Assembly (NCBI GenBank): GCA_020637755.1 | Contig: JACKJW010000007.1 | Coordinates: 1-64,000 of the forward strand | From: Brucellaceae bacterium | GTDB taxonomy: Bacteria; Pseudomonadota; Alphaproteobacteria; Rhizobiales; Rhizobiaceae | DNA length: 64,000 bases | Direction of reading: 5' to 3' | In this document: in pieces, positions 17,019-25,216 of the stretch | How the letters are laid out: each line of letters begins with the position of its first letter | Position numbering within the stretch: position 1 is the stretch's first letter | Translations under genes and position numbers: made by a program | The notes under the pieces: generated by a model | Databases searched by the model: none | Seen by the model: only the letters and a program-made list of their open reading frames with translations | Told to the model about the DNA's origin: nothing

Positions 17019-18743
17019 TCAGGCCGTCTCGTCGCGCATCAGAGTTCTCGTCAGCAGCAGAACGGGAATGAGCGCCGTTGCAATGATCAGCAGGGCGGCC
17101 AAGGCGCCATCTTCAACAACTCCACGCGATGCGTTTTCGTAGACATGGGTGGCGAGCGTCGGAAAGCCGAAGGGCCGCAGCAGGATGGTGGCGGAGAGCT
17201 CTTTCACCGTGTCCACAAAGACCAGCACAGCCGCCGTGACAATGGCGGGCCGGAGCAACGGCAGAAGGATGCTGCGTGCGCTGGTTGATGGCGGTGCACC
17301 AAGCACGCGCGCTGCATCGTCCACATTGCGCGGCAACTTGTCCATTCCCGAGCGGATCGTGCCTTCCGCAAGCGCCAGGAACCGGATGGTGCAGGCGTAA
17401 ATGATGGCCGCTGCCGTCCCCGAGAGGAGAAGCCCGGTCGGCAGGCCGAAAAGACGGCGCATCACGCCGTCCACACCATTGTCGAAGCGGGCAAGCCCGA
17501 ACAGCAGGCCGAGCGCCAGCACGGTGCCTGGCAGAGCATAGCCGATTGTTGCCAGCCGGGCCATGGACACGACGCGCTTGCTTCTGGCCAGCCGGACCGC
17601 GTTCAGCAGCATGAGCGCCAGTGCTGTTGTCAGCACGGCGGTAATCGTGGCCACGAGGATGGAGTTGCCCAGCGCGGCATGGAGTTCCGGCGACGCGATT
17701 CCATCCAGCCGGCGTAGCGCAAAGCCCGACAGCACGTACACCGGGATGCCGAACCCGGCCAGCACGGGGAGCGATGTGGCCATCGTGGCGGTCAGTGCAC
17801 GCCATCCGGAAAGCCGGATCCGGGGTGGCCGGGCGCGCATCTGGGTGGCCCGCGCCGCGTGATAGCGCTGGCGGCGGCGCGCCCATTGTTCGGCCATCAC
17901 CAATGCAAACACGATCACCATCATGATCATGGCGATCTGCGCCGCGCCTTCCAGGCTGCCGCGGTTGAGCCATGTCGAATAGACGGAGAAGGTAAGCGTA
18001 CGCACGCCGAGATATTCCACGGCGCCGATGTCGTTGATCGTTTCCATCAGCACGAGAGCGACACCGGCGACAATGGCTGGCCGGGCGACCGGCAACAGCA
18101 CGGTCCGGAAAACCCTGAACGGCGGGGAGCCCAGCGTGCGCGCCACGTCGGCCACGTTTCGGCCCTGCATCAGGAAGACGACCCGCGTCGTCATGTAGAC
18201 ATAGGGAAAGAGCACGGCGGTCAGGACGACAGCAGCACCCCAGGTGGAGCGGATGTCGGGAAACCAGTAGTCACGGGCGGAGCGGAACCCGAACAGGGCA
18301 CGTATGGCGCCTTGAACCGGTCCTGTGAAATGGAAGAACTCGCCGAAGGCGTAGGCCGCCAGGTAGGGCGGCACAGCGACAGGCAGGATGAGTGCCCATG
18401 CCATCAACCGGCGTAGCGGAAAATCATGGGCGACAACGAGCCAGGCCGCGGTGACACCGATGCTGGCTGTTCCGGCCGCCACCAGCACCAGCAGCAGGAA
18501 CGTGGTGCCGAGCGATTGCGGCAGCACGTTTTCAGCCAGATGCTGCCAGTCGCCGAAGCCGCCGGTCAGCGCGATGCCGCACAGCACAAGCACCGGCATG
18601 AGCACAAGAAGCACCAATCCGCCCACCGACGATGTCAGCAGGCGGTGGGATGCCTGGCGCGCTGGTGCCAGGAAGGGATGCCGGTGAGCCGTGGACGGCC
18701 GGAGCGGGACTGTCGGCAAAGCTTGCAAGTCTCCCGTCACCAC
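17019..18743 (-). CDS. Ferric iron ABC transporter permease (FbpB/AfuB type)
   Basis: A fused double-domain permease of 574 residues with about twelve membrane spans, the usual form for ferric iron importers. Two coupling motifs are visible, one per half: VARTLGSPPFRVFRTVLLPVARPA and DDAARVLGAPPSTSARSILLPLLRPA. The GTG start has GGAGGAAC just upstream. It follows the iron-binding protein gene by 20 bases on the same strand and would bring ferric ions into the cytoplasm. The matching ATPase gene is not adjacent and must lie elsewhere or be shared. Confidence 0.88.
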   Translation of the reverse strand: MVTGDLQALPTVPLRPSTAHRHPFLAPARQASHRLLTSSVGGLVLLVLMPVLVLCGIALTGGFGDWQHLAENVLPQSLGTTFLLLVLVAAGTASIGVTAAWLVVAHDFPLRRLMAWALILPVAVPPYLAAYAFGEFFHFTGPVQGAIRALFGFRSARDYWFPDIRSTWGAAVVLTAVLFPYVYMTTRVVFLMQGRNVADVARTLGSPPFRVFRTVLLPVARPAIVAGVALVLMETINDIGAVEYLGVRTLTFSVYSTWLNRGSLEGAAQIAMIMMVIVFALVMAEQWARRRQRYHAARATQMRARPPRIRLSGWRALTATMATSLPVLAGFGIPVYVLSGFALRRLDGIASPELHAALGNSILVATITAVLTTALALMLLNAVRLARSKRVVSMARLATIGYALPGTVLALGLLFGLARFDNGVDGVMRRLFGLPTGLLLSGTAAAIIYACTIRFLALAEGTIRSGMDKLPRNVDDAARVLGAPPSTSARSILLPLLRPAIVTAAVLVFVDTVKELSATILLRPFGFPTLATHVYENASRGVVEDGALAALLIIATALIPVLLLTRTLMRDETA

Positions 18744-18763
18744 GTTCCTCCGGTCAGGACGCC

Positions 18764-19795
18764 CTAGTTTGCCGGACCGTCATCGAAATGCGTGCGGTCA
18801 ACCATTTCTGAGGCGGCCTTCCGGTTCTTGGCAACCTCGGTGAGCGGCAGCGTGTCCGCCTTGAGCGTGCCGAAGGCGCCAACGATGTCGGATGCGGGGA
18901 CACCGGCCTTGACCGGATACTCGAACACCTGCGCGGCGTAGACTGCCTGTGCCTTGTCGCCCGCCAGAAATTCCATCAGCTTCAGCGCGGCATCGTGATG
19001 CGGCGCGTTTTTCGCCATCGCCATGCCGGAAATGTTCACATGGGAACCTTGGCCGTCAATATCCGGGAAGATGACCTTGATTGAAGCGGCCCAGTCCTTC
19101 TGTTCCGGTTCCTTGTCGTTGGTCTGCATCAGGCCGACATAGTAGGTGTTGCCGAGTGCGACGTCGCATTCGCCCGAGTAGATGCCCTTCGCCTGGCCAC
19201 GGTCGTTGCCATCGGGCTTGCGGGCAAGGTTGTCGCGGACGGCCGTCATCCATTCTTCCGTCTTTGCTTCGCCCCAGTGGGCGATCAGCGCGCCGAACAG
19301 GGCCAGATTGTAGTCGTGCTGACCCGAACGGACACAGATGCGGCCCTTCCATTCCGGCTTCGCCAGATCGCCATAGGACAGCGCATCCTGCGGGACACGC
19401 TCCTTCGAGGCATAGATGACGCGCGCGCGCCGGGTGATGCCGAACCATTCATTGCCGGCATCGCGGTATTCGGCCGGAATGGCGGCATTCAGCGTTTCGC
19501 TCCTGACCGGCTGGACGATACCTGCCTGCTGTGCCTTCACCAGCTTGGCAACGTCTGTCGACAGGATCACGTCGGCAGGCGAGTTGACGCCTTCGGCGGC
19601 AATCCGCTCTTCAAGGCCCTTGTCGAGAAATAGCACCTGCGTCGCAATGCCGGTTTCAGCGGTGAAGGCATCCAAAACCGGCTTGATCAGTTCCGGCTGG
19701 CGATAGGAATAGATGTTGACGGTGTCGGCAAGGGCCGGGAGGGCAAGGGCGGCAGACGTGAAGGCAGCCGCTGCAAAGGCAGCAAGTCGGGTCAT
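18764..19795 (-). CDS. Fe(3+) ABC transporter substrate-binding protein
   Basis: A periplasmic ferric-binding protein of 343 residues (FbpA/AfuA/FutA class). The signal peptide is MTRLAAFAAAAFTSAALALPALA, and the mature chain begins DTVNIYSYRQPELIKPVLDAF. The tandem tyrosines that bind iron are seen in GNTYYVGLMQ. The ATG is preferred over a TTG four codons upstream because GGAG lies at the right distance. It is first of a two-gene operon with the permease. An Irr-type inverted repeat lies about 130 bases upstream, consistent with iron control. Confidence 0.92.
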   Translation of the reverse strand: MTRLAAFAAAAFTSAALALPALADTVNIYSYRQPELIKPVLDAFTAETGIATQVLFLDKGLEERIAAEGVNSPADVILSTDVAKLVKAQQAGIVQPVRSETLNAAIPAEYRDAGNEWFGITRRARVIYASKERVPQDALSYGDLAKPEWKGRICVRSGQHDYNLALFGALIAHWGEAKTEEWMTAVRDNLARKPDGNDRGQAKGIYSGECDVALGNTYYVGLMQTNDKEPEQKDWAASIKVIFPDIDGQGSHVNISGMAMAKNAPHHDAALKLMEFLAGDKAQAVYAAQVFEYPVKAGVPASDIVGAFGTLKADTLPLTEVAKNRKAASEMVDRTHFDDGPAN

Positions 19796-19925
19796 TGTTT
19801 TCTCCAATACCTGCGGGATTCAAGGTCCCGCGGAACGAGCGAATACCGGGGCAAAAGCCCCGCACCCGGCTTGAATGCTATGGCAGCCGGTTCAGATCAA
19901 GACAAAAGACCAGCAAAAACAACTG

Positions 19926-19942
19926 ATTGGAACTTTTCTAAA
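19926..19942 (-). promoter_or_regulatory. Candidate Irr (ICE-type) operator upstream of the iron transporter
   Basis: The site reads ATTGGAA-CTT-TTCTAAA on the plus strand, an interrupted inverted repeat close to TTTAGAA-N3-TTCTAAA, as I recall the Irr iron-control box of Hyphomicrobiales. The right arm is perfect and the left has two mismatches. Its place upstream of a ferric uptake operon supports the call. The gap to the start (about 130 bases) is long but possible. Confidence 0.45.
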
Positions 19943-19965
19943 CTGCACGTACGGGGCATGGCGTC

Positions 19966-22900
19966 TCAGTGGTCGGCCAGCACGCGCGGGGCAGGGAAGG
20001 TCACCTGAACCATCGTTCCCTCGCCGGGCTTTGAATTGATTGAGAAAACCGCGCGGTTGGCCTCCACCATCGCCTTGGTCAGCGGCAGGCCAAGACCGGT
20101 GCCGTCGCCGCGTGTGCGGTGCATGGTGTTGATCTGCTTGAAGGGCTTGAGTGCGTGCTCGACATCGGCATCCGACATGCCGATCCCGGTGTCACGCACC
20201 CGCATCACCACTTCACCCGTGGGCTCATAGACGGTCGAGACGATCACCTGACCGCCGGGCGGCGTGAATTTCACCGCATTCGACAGCAGGTTCAATGCGA
20301 TCTGCTTGATGGATCGAAGGTCGGCCACCACGTCGGGCAGGCCGGATGCAAAGGACGACCGGATGATCACCCGTTCGCGATTGGCCTGCGGCTGCATGAT
20401 GGCGACAGCCTCGGTCAGTGCGTCGTTCAGCGCCACCGCCTCGTAACTCAGCTCCTGCTGGCCTGCCTCGATTTTGGAGATGTCGAGCAGGTCGTTGACC
20501 AGGTCGAGCACATGGTTGCCCGAGCGGTTGATGTCGCGCAGATAGTCCTTGTAGCGCTCGTTGCCGACCGGACCGAACCTTTCGCCGATCATCAGTTCCG
20601 AAAAGCCGATGATCGCATTGAGTGGCGTGCGGATTTCATGGCTGACCCGTGCGAGGAATTCGGTCTTCTGCACGGAAGCCGTTTCCGCCTGCCTGCGGGC
20701 TTCCGTCAGCTCGTCTTCGGCGCGTTTCCACTGGGTGATGTCACGCATCACGGCACAGAAACCGCCCTCGCGTGGTAGCCGCCCGATGGTCATGAACAGC
20801 GGAATGAACCGGCCTTTTGCCTCCCGGCCGATGACCTCGCGCCCGTCATTGAGCACGCTGGCAACGCCGTTGTCGGCCAGACCTTGCAGATAGTCGCGCG
20901 CCGCGCGCTGGCTTTCCACGGCAAACAGATGCGTGAACGGCTTGCCCGACACTGCGTCATTCTCGAAACCGAACAGCGCCTGTGCCGAGCGGTTGAGCGC
21001 ACGCACGGTGCCGCCATTGTCAATGAGGACCACGCCATCGGTGGCAGTGTCGAGAATCGTGTTGAGCTGGTTCACCGTGGCGCGAAGCTGTTCGGGCGTT
21101 CCGTCGGCCAGGAAGGCATTGACGTGGGGCGCCCGCTCGCCGGAAGCCTCGGCGGTTGCGTCCGCCTCCGTCAGGGCGGCGACGGACGTGCCCGGCCCCT
21201 CGTCGTCCTGCGGGGTGAAGGCCAGCATCAGCGCCTTGCCGCCATGCCACATCACCGATTGCATGTGGGTCTTGACCGGGCGGATGTCTCCGCCGGCCAT
21301 CCGCAGCATCTGGTGGGTCCCGGGCTCGCCGTTGGAGTCGGCAAACAGGATGTCAAGACCACCTGCTGCTTCCATCTGTGCCAGGCTCTCATGGCCCGAC
21401 AGGGTGAGGAAGGCGGAATTGGCATAGGCGATGTGATCGCCGCGCGTCACGATCAGGGCCATGGGCAGCCGCGCGAGGAAGGAAGGGGACAGGTCGCCAG
21501 CCTGGAATCGGAAGCCGCGGGGCGGCATGTCTCCGGCGCGTTCCGCATCATCATGCGCCGCATCTGTTTCAGTGTCCTCGGCAAAGCACTCGTCATCTGC
21601 GGAAGCTTCGTCTTCCTCCGCCGATGCCGGCTCGCCCTCCACGGGGACGTGCAAGCGGATCGCCTCATCGGCGTCCATGAGAATATCCTCATGGCCCTTT
21701 GCCGTTGTGGACTCCTCAAGGTATTCGGTTGCCGCCAATGCGCCGGTCTCGAGGGGCGGAACCAATCCGGCTTCATCATCGGACAGGGCATCGGCAGGCG
21801 CATCCGCCGAAACGATGGCATCGGCGTCCTGGACCGATGACGTGGCGGTCAGATGCGCTTGGCCATCACCATCTGTTGTGTCGAACAGGGCTTCCGGCGG
21901 CTCCAGGTCATAGGCTTCGTCATCTGGAGAGCCGAAACGCGGCATTTCAACCGGCTCGCCATGCTCCAAGGAACGTGAAGCGTTGTCCGGCCGTGACCGC
22001 GTACCAATGCCTTCCACGAAAGCCGAAGCCAGCAGGTCCTCGTCGCCGTCCGCAGCGTCATCGGCCTGAAGGTAGGCTTCGCCGGTTTCCACCTCATCCG
22101 CCGCCGCGTTGCCCGGCGCAGCGTCAAATCCATCGCCCGTCTCGCGGTCGTCGGTCAGCAAGGCCGCCATGGCGTCGCTGCCTTCGTCGTTTGCGGCAAC
22201 GGACGCCGGGGCATCCGTAACCATGGCCTCAGCGCCCGGATCCGCGTCCGCACCGGGTTCGGCCACGGCATCGTCTGGTTGGGACTGGTGCGGAGCCAGA
22301 CTCCAGGCGTTGATGGCGGGCACAGCGGGTTTTGCGGCCTCCTCCCCGGGCGGAGCCGCAAAGACGTCAGCCTCGTCCTCCACATCATCATTGTCATCGT
22401 CAATGCCGGCGGATTTCAGTGTTTCGCCGATGGCCCGGAAGGCCTGGCGCTCCGAAGCCGACAGCCGGCGGTCCGACGGCTTCTCCCGATGCTCCGCCAG
22501 GCTGATGATCTTGTCTGTCGTGCGCCGCTTGGGCGATTCGGCAATTTCCAGTGCGGGAGCTTCGCCGTGGAAGGGATCGGTATCTTCCAGCCCCGGGAGC
22601 GCGGCAGAGACGGATGCGTTGTCCGCTGAACCCTGGTCCCCCGCTACAGCCTCGTCTTCCAAGGGGAGTCCCGGAACATCGGCCGGACCGGCTTGTGCCG
22701 GGTTTGGCGTTGCTTCGGCGAGCCGGGCCACTCCGAAGCCACGAAAACCCTGGAACACCCTGTCGCGGTCGTAGACAGGCAAGGCGGCAAGGTCGACGGG
22801 GACGCAGAGGTCCGTTCCCTCCAGAGGCCAGCGTACAGAGCGTCCAGACCAGGTGTCGCGCCGTGACAGCAGACCGGCGATCTCGCCGTCCGGGTCAAGA

Positions 22901-24192
22901 TCAAGACGCGTCGCCACCTCGGCAAAGCTCGCGCCGATCACGTCGCGGGCAGCCGGACCGATGGCATCAATGAATTCCTGCGATAGCGCAGTGAACCGGC
23001 CGTCAGCATCGGTTCTCCAGACAAACCGGACCGGGGCCTGCTCCGAAGCGGAAATTGTCCGGGGGTCTTGTCCGTCCGTAGCGTCATGCCGGTCTGCCGC
23101 GCCGCTCTCCTCCGTCATGCCGGTGGTTTCAGTTTCGCTCACCTTATCAACGGATGAGCCGGTTTCCGGCTCTTCATGCTCCGCTTCGCTAGCCGTTGCC
23201 TGCCAGATTTCGTCTGCGGAGGCTTCGTCTTCAAGGTTCGGGGCCCCGGATACCGAGGGGACCACCTCGCCGTTCTCATCGAAATACCAGTCGTCGTGGC
23301 GCGGAAGACGTTCGGAGCGGTTGTCGTTCCGTCCGGCCATGGAGCGGGAATCCTGCCCGTGGTCGCGCGGTCTCCCGGGTTCGGCCGTTGCACGCACGCC
23401 CGGCCCGCCAAAAGCCATGCCGACAAGTTCGGCGACGCTGCGCGGGGTCTCGGAAAGCACCGCTTCATCGTCTTCAGGGGAAACTTCGGGCGTTTCGGTG
23501 GCGATCTCGCCGGACGGCCCGTCCGCAACGCCTTCACTGTCGGTCAGGGGTTCCACCGCCAGCAGGAGATGCACCGCGGGATCGTCGGCCATTCGGGCGA
23601 AGCCTGCCGGAATGAGCCCGTGGGCTGAAGGCACCAGCCGTTTGACCAGCCGGTCGCTCTCATGGGCCACGTCTTCGATCAGCGCGGCAATCGTTTCATC
23701 TTCGATCCCAAGGCCGGAATATCCGGGCGTGGCGGCCGCAACCTTGCCATTGGCCGCGATGAGCGCGGCATGCTGGCCTTCGCCTGCCAGTCCGGACAGC
23801 GCAGTTTCGGCCTGATCTGCCCCCGCAGGTTTTGGTTGCGACAAAAGAACAGCAGCTTCGCCGCCCGGCATGCGGATGCCCTGCACATGCAGGGCGATCA
23901 GGCGCGAGTGCAGGCCGGAGACCATCCGCACCATCACGGGCATGGCTGTGGCAAGAAGCGGGTAGCCGCGCAGCGCGGAAATCTGCCGCCGGGCATGGAC
24001 GGGTAGCCCGCTTCCCGCACCGATGGCGGTTTCCACGCTGTCATGTCCGAAAAGCGCGGCCCCGGCGCCGTTGGCCCAGAGGATGCTGTCCAGATCCGTG
24101 GTGAGGATGGCAAGGGAATCGCCGCGCGTGAATCCGTCGCGTACGCCGTCGCGCACTGCAATGTCGAGAAAAGGATACGCGCCCGTCGTCAT
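19966..24192 (-). CDS. Large multi-PAS sensor histidine kinase
   Basis: A 1408-residue cytoplasmic kinase without membrane spans. PAS-like segments are visible near the N terminus (LAILTTDLDSILWANGAG), in the middle (FVWRTDADGRFTALSQEF) and twice near the end (ALIVTRGDHIAYANSAFL; DTATDGVVLIDNGGTVRALN). A very acidic, low-complexity linker of several hundred residues separates them. The phospho-acceptor box HEIRTPLNAIIGFSELM lies about 225 residues from the C terminus, followed by ATPase motifs NLLSNAVKFTPPGG, DTGIGM and GTGLGLPL. The kinase core resembles the PleC/DivJ/PdhS cell-cycle group. The ATG is used; a TTG ten codons upstream is possible. No response regulator is adjacent. Confidence 0.88.
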   Translation of the reverse strand: MTTGAYPFLDIAVRDGVRDGFTRGDSLAILTTDLDSILWANGAGAALFGHDSVETAIGAGSGLPVHARRQISALRGYPLLATAMPVMVRMVSGLHSRLIALHVQGIRMPGGEAAVLLSQPKPAGADQAETALSGLAGEGQHAALIAANGKVAAATPGYSGLGIEDETIAALIEDVAHESDRLVKRLVPSAHGLIPAGFARMADDPAVHLLLAVEPLTDSEGVADGPSGEIATETPEVSPEDDEAVLSETPRSVAELVGMAFGGPGVRATAEPGRPRDHGQDSRSMAGRNDNRSERLPRHDDWYFDENGEVVPSVSGAPNLEDEASADEIWQATASEAEHEEPETGSSVDKVSETETTGMTEESGAADRHDATDGQDPRTISASEQAPVRFVWRTDADGRFTALSQEFIDAIGPAARDVIGASFAEVATRLDLDPDGEIAGLLSRRDTWSGRSVRWPLEGTDLCVPVDLAALPVYDRDRVFQGFRGFGVARLAEATPNPAQAGPADVPGLPLEDEAVAGDQGSADNASVSAALPGLEDTDPFHGEAPALEIAESPKRRTTDKIISLAEHREKPSDRRLSASERQAFRAIGETLKSAGIDDDNDDVEDEADVFAAPPGEEAAKPAVPAINAWSLAPHQSQPDDAVAEPGADADPGAEAMVTDAPASVAANDEGSDAMAALLTDDRETGDGFDAAPGNAAADEVETGEAYLQADDAADGDEDLLASAFVEGIGTRSRPDNASRSLEHGEPVEMPRFGSPDDEAYDLEPPEALFDTTDGDGQAHLTATSSVQDADAIVSADAPADALSDDEAGLVPPLETGALAATEYLEESTTAKGHEDILMDADEAIRLHVPVEGEPASAEEDEASADDECFAEDTETDAAHDDAERAGDMPPRGFRFQAGDLSPSFLARLPMALIVTRGDHIAYANSAFLTLSGHESLAQMEAAGGLDILFADSNGEPGTHQMLRMAGGDIRPVKTHMQSVMWHGGKALMLAFTPQDDEGPGTSVAALTEADATAEASGERAPHVNAFLADGTPEQLRATVNQLNTILDTATDGVVLIDNGGTVRALNRSAQALFGFENDAVSGKPFTHLFAVESQRAARDYLQGLADNGVASVLNDGREVIGREAKGRFIPLFMTIGRLPREGGFCAVMRDITQWKRAEDELTEARRQAETASVQKTEFLARVSHEIRTPLNAIIGFSELMIGERFGPVGNERYKDYLRDINRSGNHVLDLVNDLLDISKIEAGQQELSYEAVALNDALTEAVAIMQPQANRERVIIRSSFASGLPDVVADLRSIKQIALNLLSNAVKFTPPGGQVIVSTVYEPTGEVVMRVRDTGIGMSDADVEHALKPFKQINTMHRTRGDGTGLGLPLTKAMVEANRAVFSINSKPGEGTMVQVTFPAPRVLADH

Positions 24193-24246
24193 CGTGCCGC
24201 TGCCGGTCCTGCTTTTGGCCAAGCCCCGCCGTCAAGGCGGATTTAC

Positions 24247-24266
24247 CCAATATTAATAAAGATTGG
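24247..24266. repeat. Inverted repeat CCAAT-N10-ATTGG before the kinase gene
   Basis: Two 5-base arms flank an AT-only-like core (ATTAATAAA region) about 55 bases upstream of the kinase start. It may mark the promoter or a regulator site. The arms are short and chance is not excluded. Confidence 0.25.
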
Positions 24267-24330
24267 CGCGCGGCGCGTCCACCGCGCAGCGCAGACGGAA
24301 AAGGCCAAGATGGCGGGTTGGTTAACATGA

Positions 24331-24384
24331 TTTTTGTGCAGTGCAAAAAAAGATGTTGCAATGCACAAAATCCGGCGCTATATG
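24331..24384 (+). promoter_or_regulatory. Phasin promoter with overlapping TGCA-rich inverted repeat
   Basis: TTGCAA (24356-24361) and TATATG (24379-24384) are 17 bases apart and form a good promoter. The arms TTTTTGTGCA (24331) and TGCACAAAAT (24362) are a 9-of-10 inverted repeat with inner TGCA copies, lying over and just before the -35 box. PhaR/AniA repressors of phasin genes in alphaproteobacteria bind TGC-rich palindromes, so a PhaR operator is likely. Confidence 0.6.
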
Positions 24385-24434
24385 ATGATCATTGCAGATC
24401 AACAGGCCCACACGGCCAAACAAGGATGGAAGAA

Positions 24435-24875
24435 ATGAGCAAGGCCAAGACCCCCGAATTCGCCCAGTTCGATACCACTGCTGCCGCCGACCAGGTGCGC
24501 GCCTTCGCCGAAAAGGGCGTTGAGCAGACCCAGGAAGCCTATGCCAAGCTGAAGGCCGGCGCTGAAGATGCCCAGAAGATGGTTGAAGACTCCGTCGAGA
24601 CCGTCAAGGGTGCCACCAAGGACGTCTCGCTGAAGACGATCGCTGCCCTGCGCGCCAACGCCGAAGCCGGCTTCGCCCACATGGAATCTCTGCTCGGCAT
24701 CAAGTCGGTTTCCGAGTTCGTCGAGCTGCAGACCGCCTACATGCGCAAGCAGGCCGAGATGGCTGCCGAGCAGGTCAAGGACATGCAGGCCGTGACCACC
24801 AAGGCTGTCGAAGAAGCCACGAAGCCTGCCAAGCAGGCTTTCGAGAAGGCCGTCAAGGACTTCAAGATCGGCTGA
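24435..24875 (+). CDS. Phasin family protein
   Basis: A 146-residue helical protein of the phasin type, which coats polyhydroxybutyrate granules and limits their coalescence. The chain is nearly all amphipathic helix rich in Ala, Glu and Lys (VRAFAEKGVEQTQEAYAKLK; VETVKGATKDVSLKTIAALR), with SVSEFVELQTAYMRKQAEM in the middle, the conserved phasin segment. Codon use is very regular, as expected of an abundant protein. The ATG at 24435 has AAGGA about 8 bases before it; an in-frame ATG three codons earlier is the alternative. It is monocistronic, with its own promoter-operator and terminator. Confidence 0.9.
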   Translation: MSKAKTPEFAQFDTTAAADQVRAFAEKGVEQTQEAYAKLKAGAEDAQKMVEDSVETVKGATKDVSLKTIAALRANAEAGFAHMESLLGIKSVSEFVELQTAYMRKQAEMAAEQVKDMQAVTTKAVEEATKPAKQAFEKAVKDFKIG

Positions 24876-24967
24876 TCGCTGACTGACTTTACCCTGCGCG
24901 CCCTCCTCCTCCTTCCAGGCGCGCAGGCTCGCTTGGCCGCTCCTCCTCCCGGCGGTCATGCACAGGA

Positions 24968-25002
24968 AAGGCCGGGCCTCCAATGCCCGGCCTTGTCCTT
25001 TT
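24968..25002 (+). terminator. Intrinsic terminator downstream of the phasin gene
   Basis: AAGGCCGGGC pairs with GCCCGGCCTT (10 bp perfect, loop CTCCAAT), followed by GTCCTTTTC. It lies about 95 bases after the phasin stop and is the only strong hairpin before the tRNA. Confidence 0.65.
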
Positions 25003-25102
25003 CGGGAAATGCAGGGAGCCAAAAAACGCCCGCCGCTTCCCGCATTATGGCTTGAAACGCGGCCCAAATGTCCGTATGGACACGACGCCCGACACGGCAT
25101 GC

Positions 25103-25179
25103 GCGGTTGTAGCTCAGTTGGTTAGAGCGTTGGATTGTGGCTCCAAAGGTCGGTGGTTCGAATCCACCCAACCGTACCA
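25103..25179 (+). tRNA. tRNA-His (GTG anticodon)
   Basis: A complete cloverleaf of 77 bases with encoded CCA. The acceptor stem is GCGGTTG / CAACCGT with a G1:U72 wobble, the D arm is GCTC/GAGC, and the anticodon loop TTGTGGC places GTG at 25137-25139. The T arm is GGTGG/CCACC with TTCGAAT. The base before G1 is C, so no G-1 is encoded, and the discriminator is A73. Most bacteria have G-1:C73 in tRNA-His. The A73/U72 form without G-1 is known from the alphaproteobacterial group with a divergent HisRS, which is also encoded in this window. Confidence 0.97.
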
Positions 25180-25216
25180 CTCCCCGGACATGTGAAACCT
25201 CCCGCCGGGCAAGACA

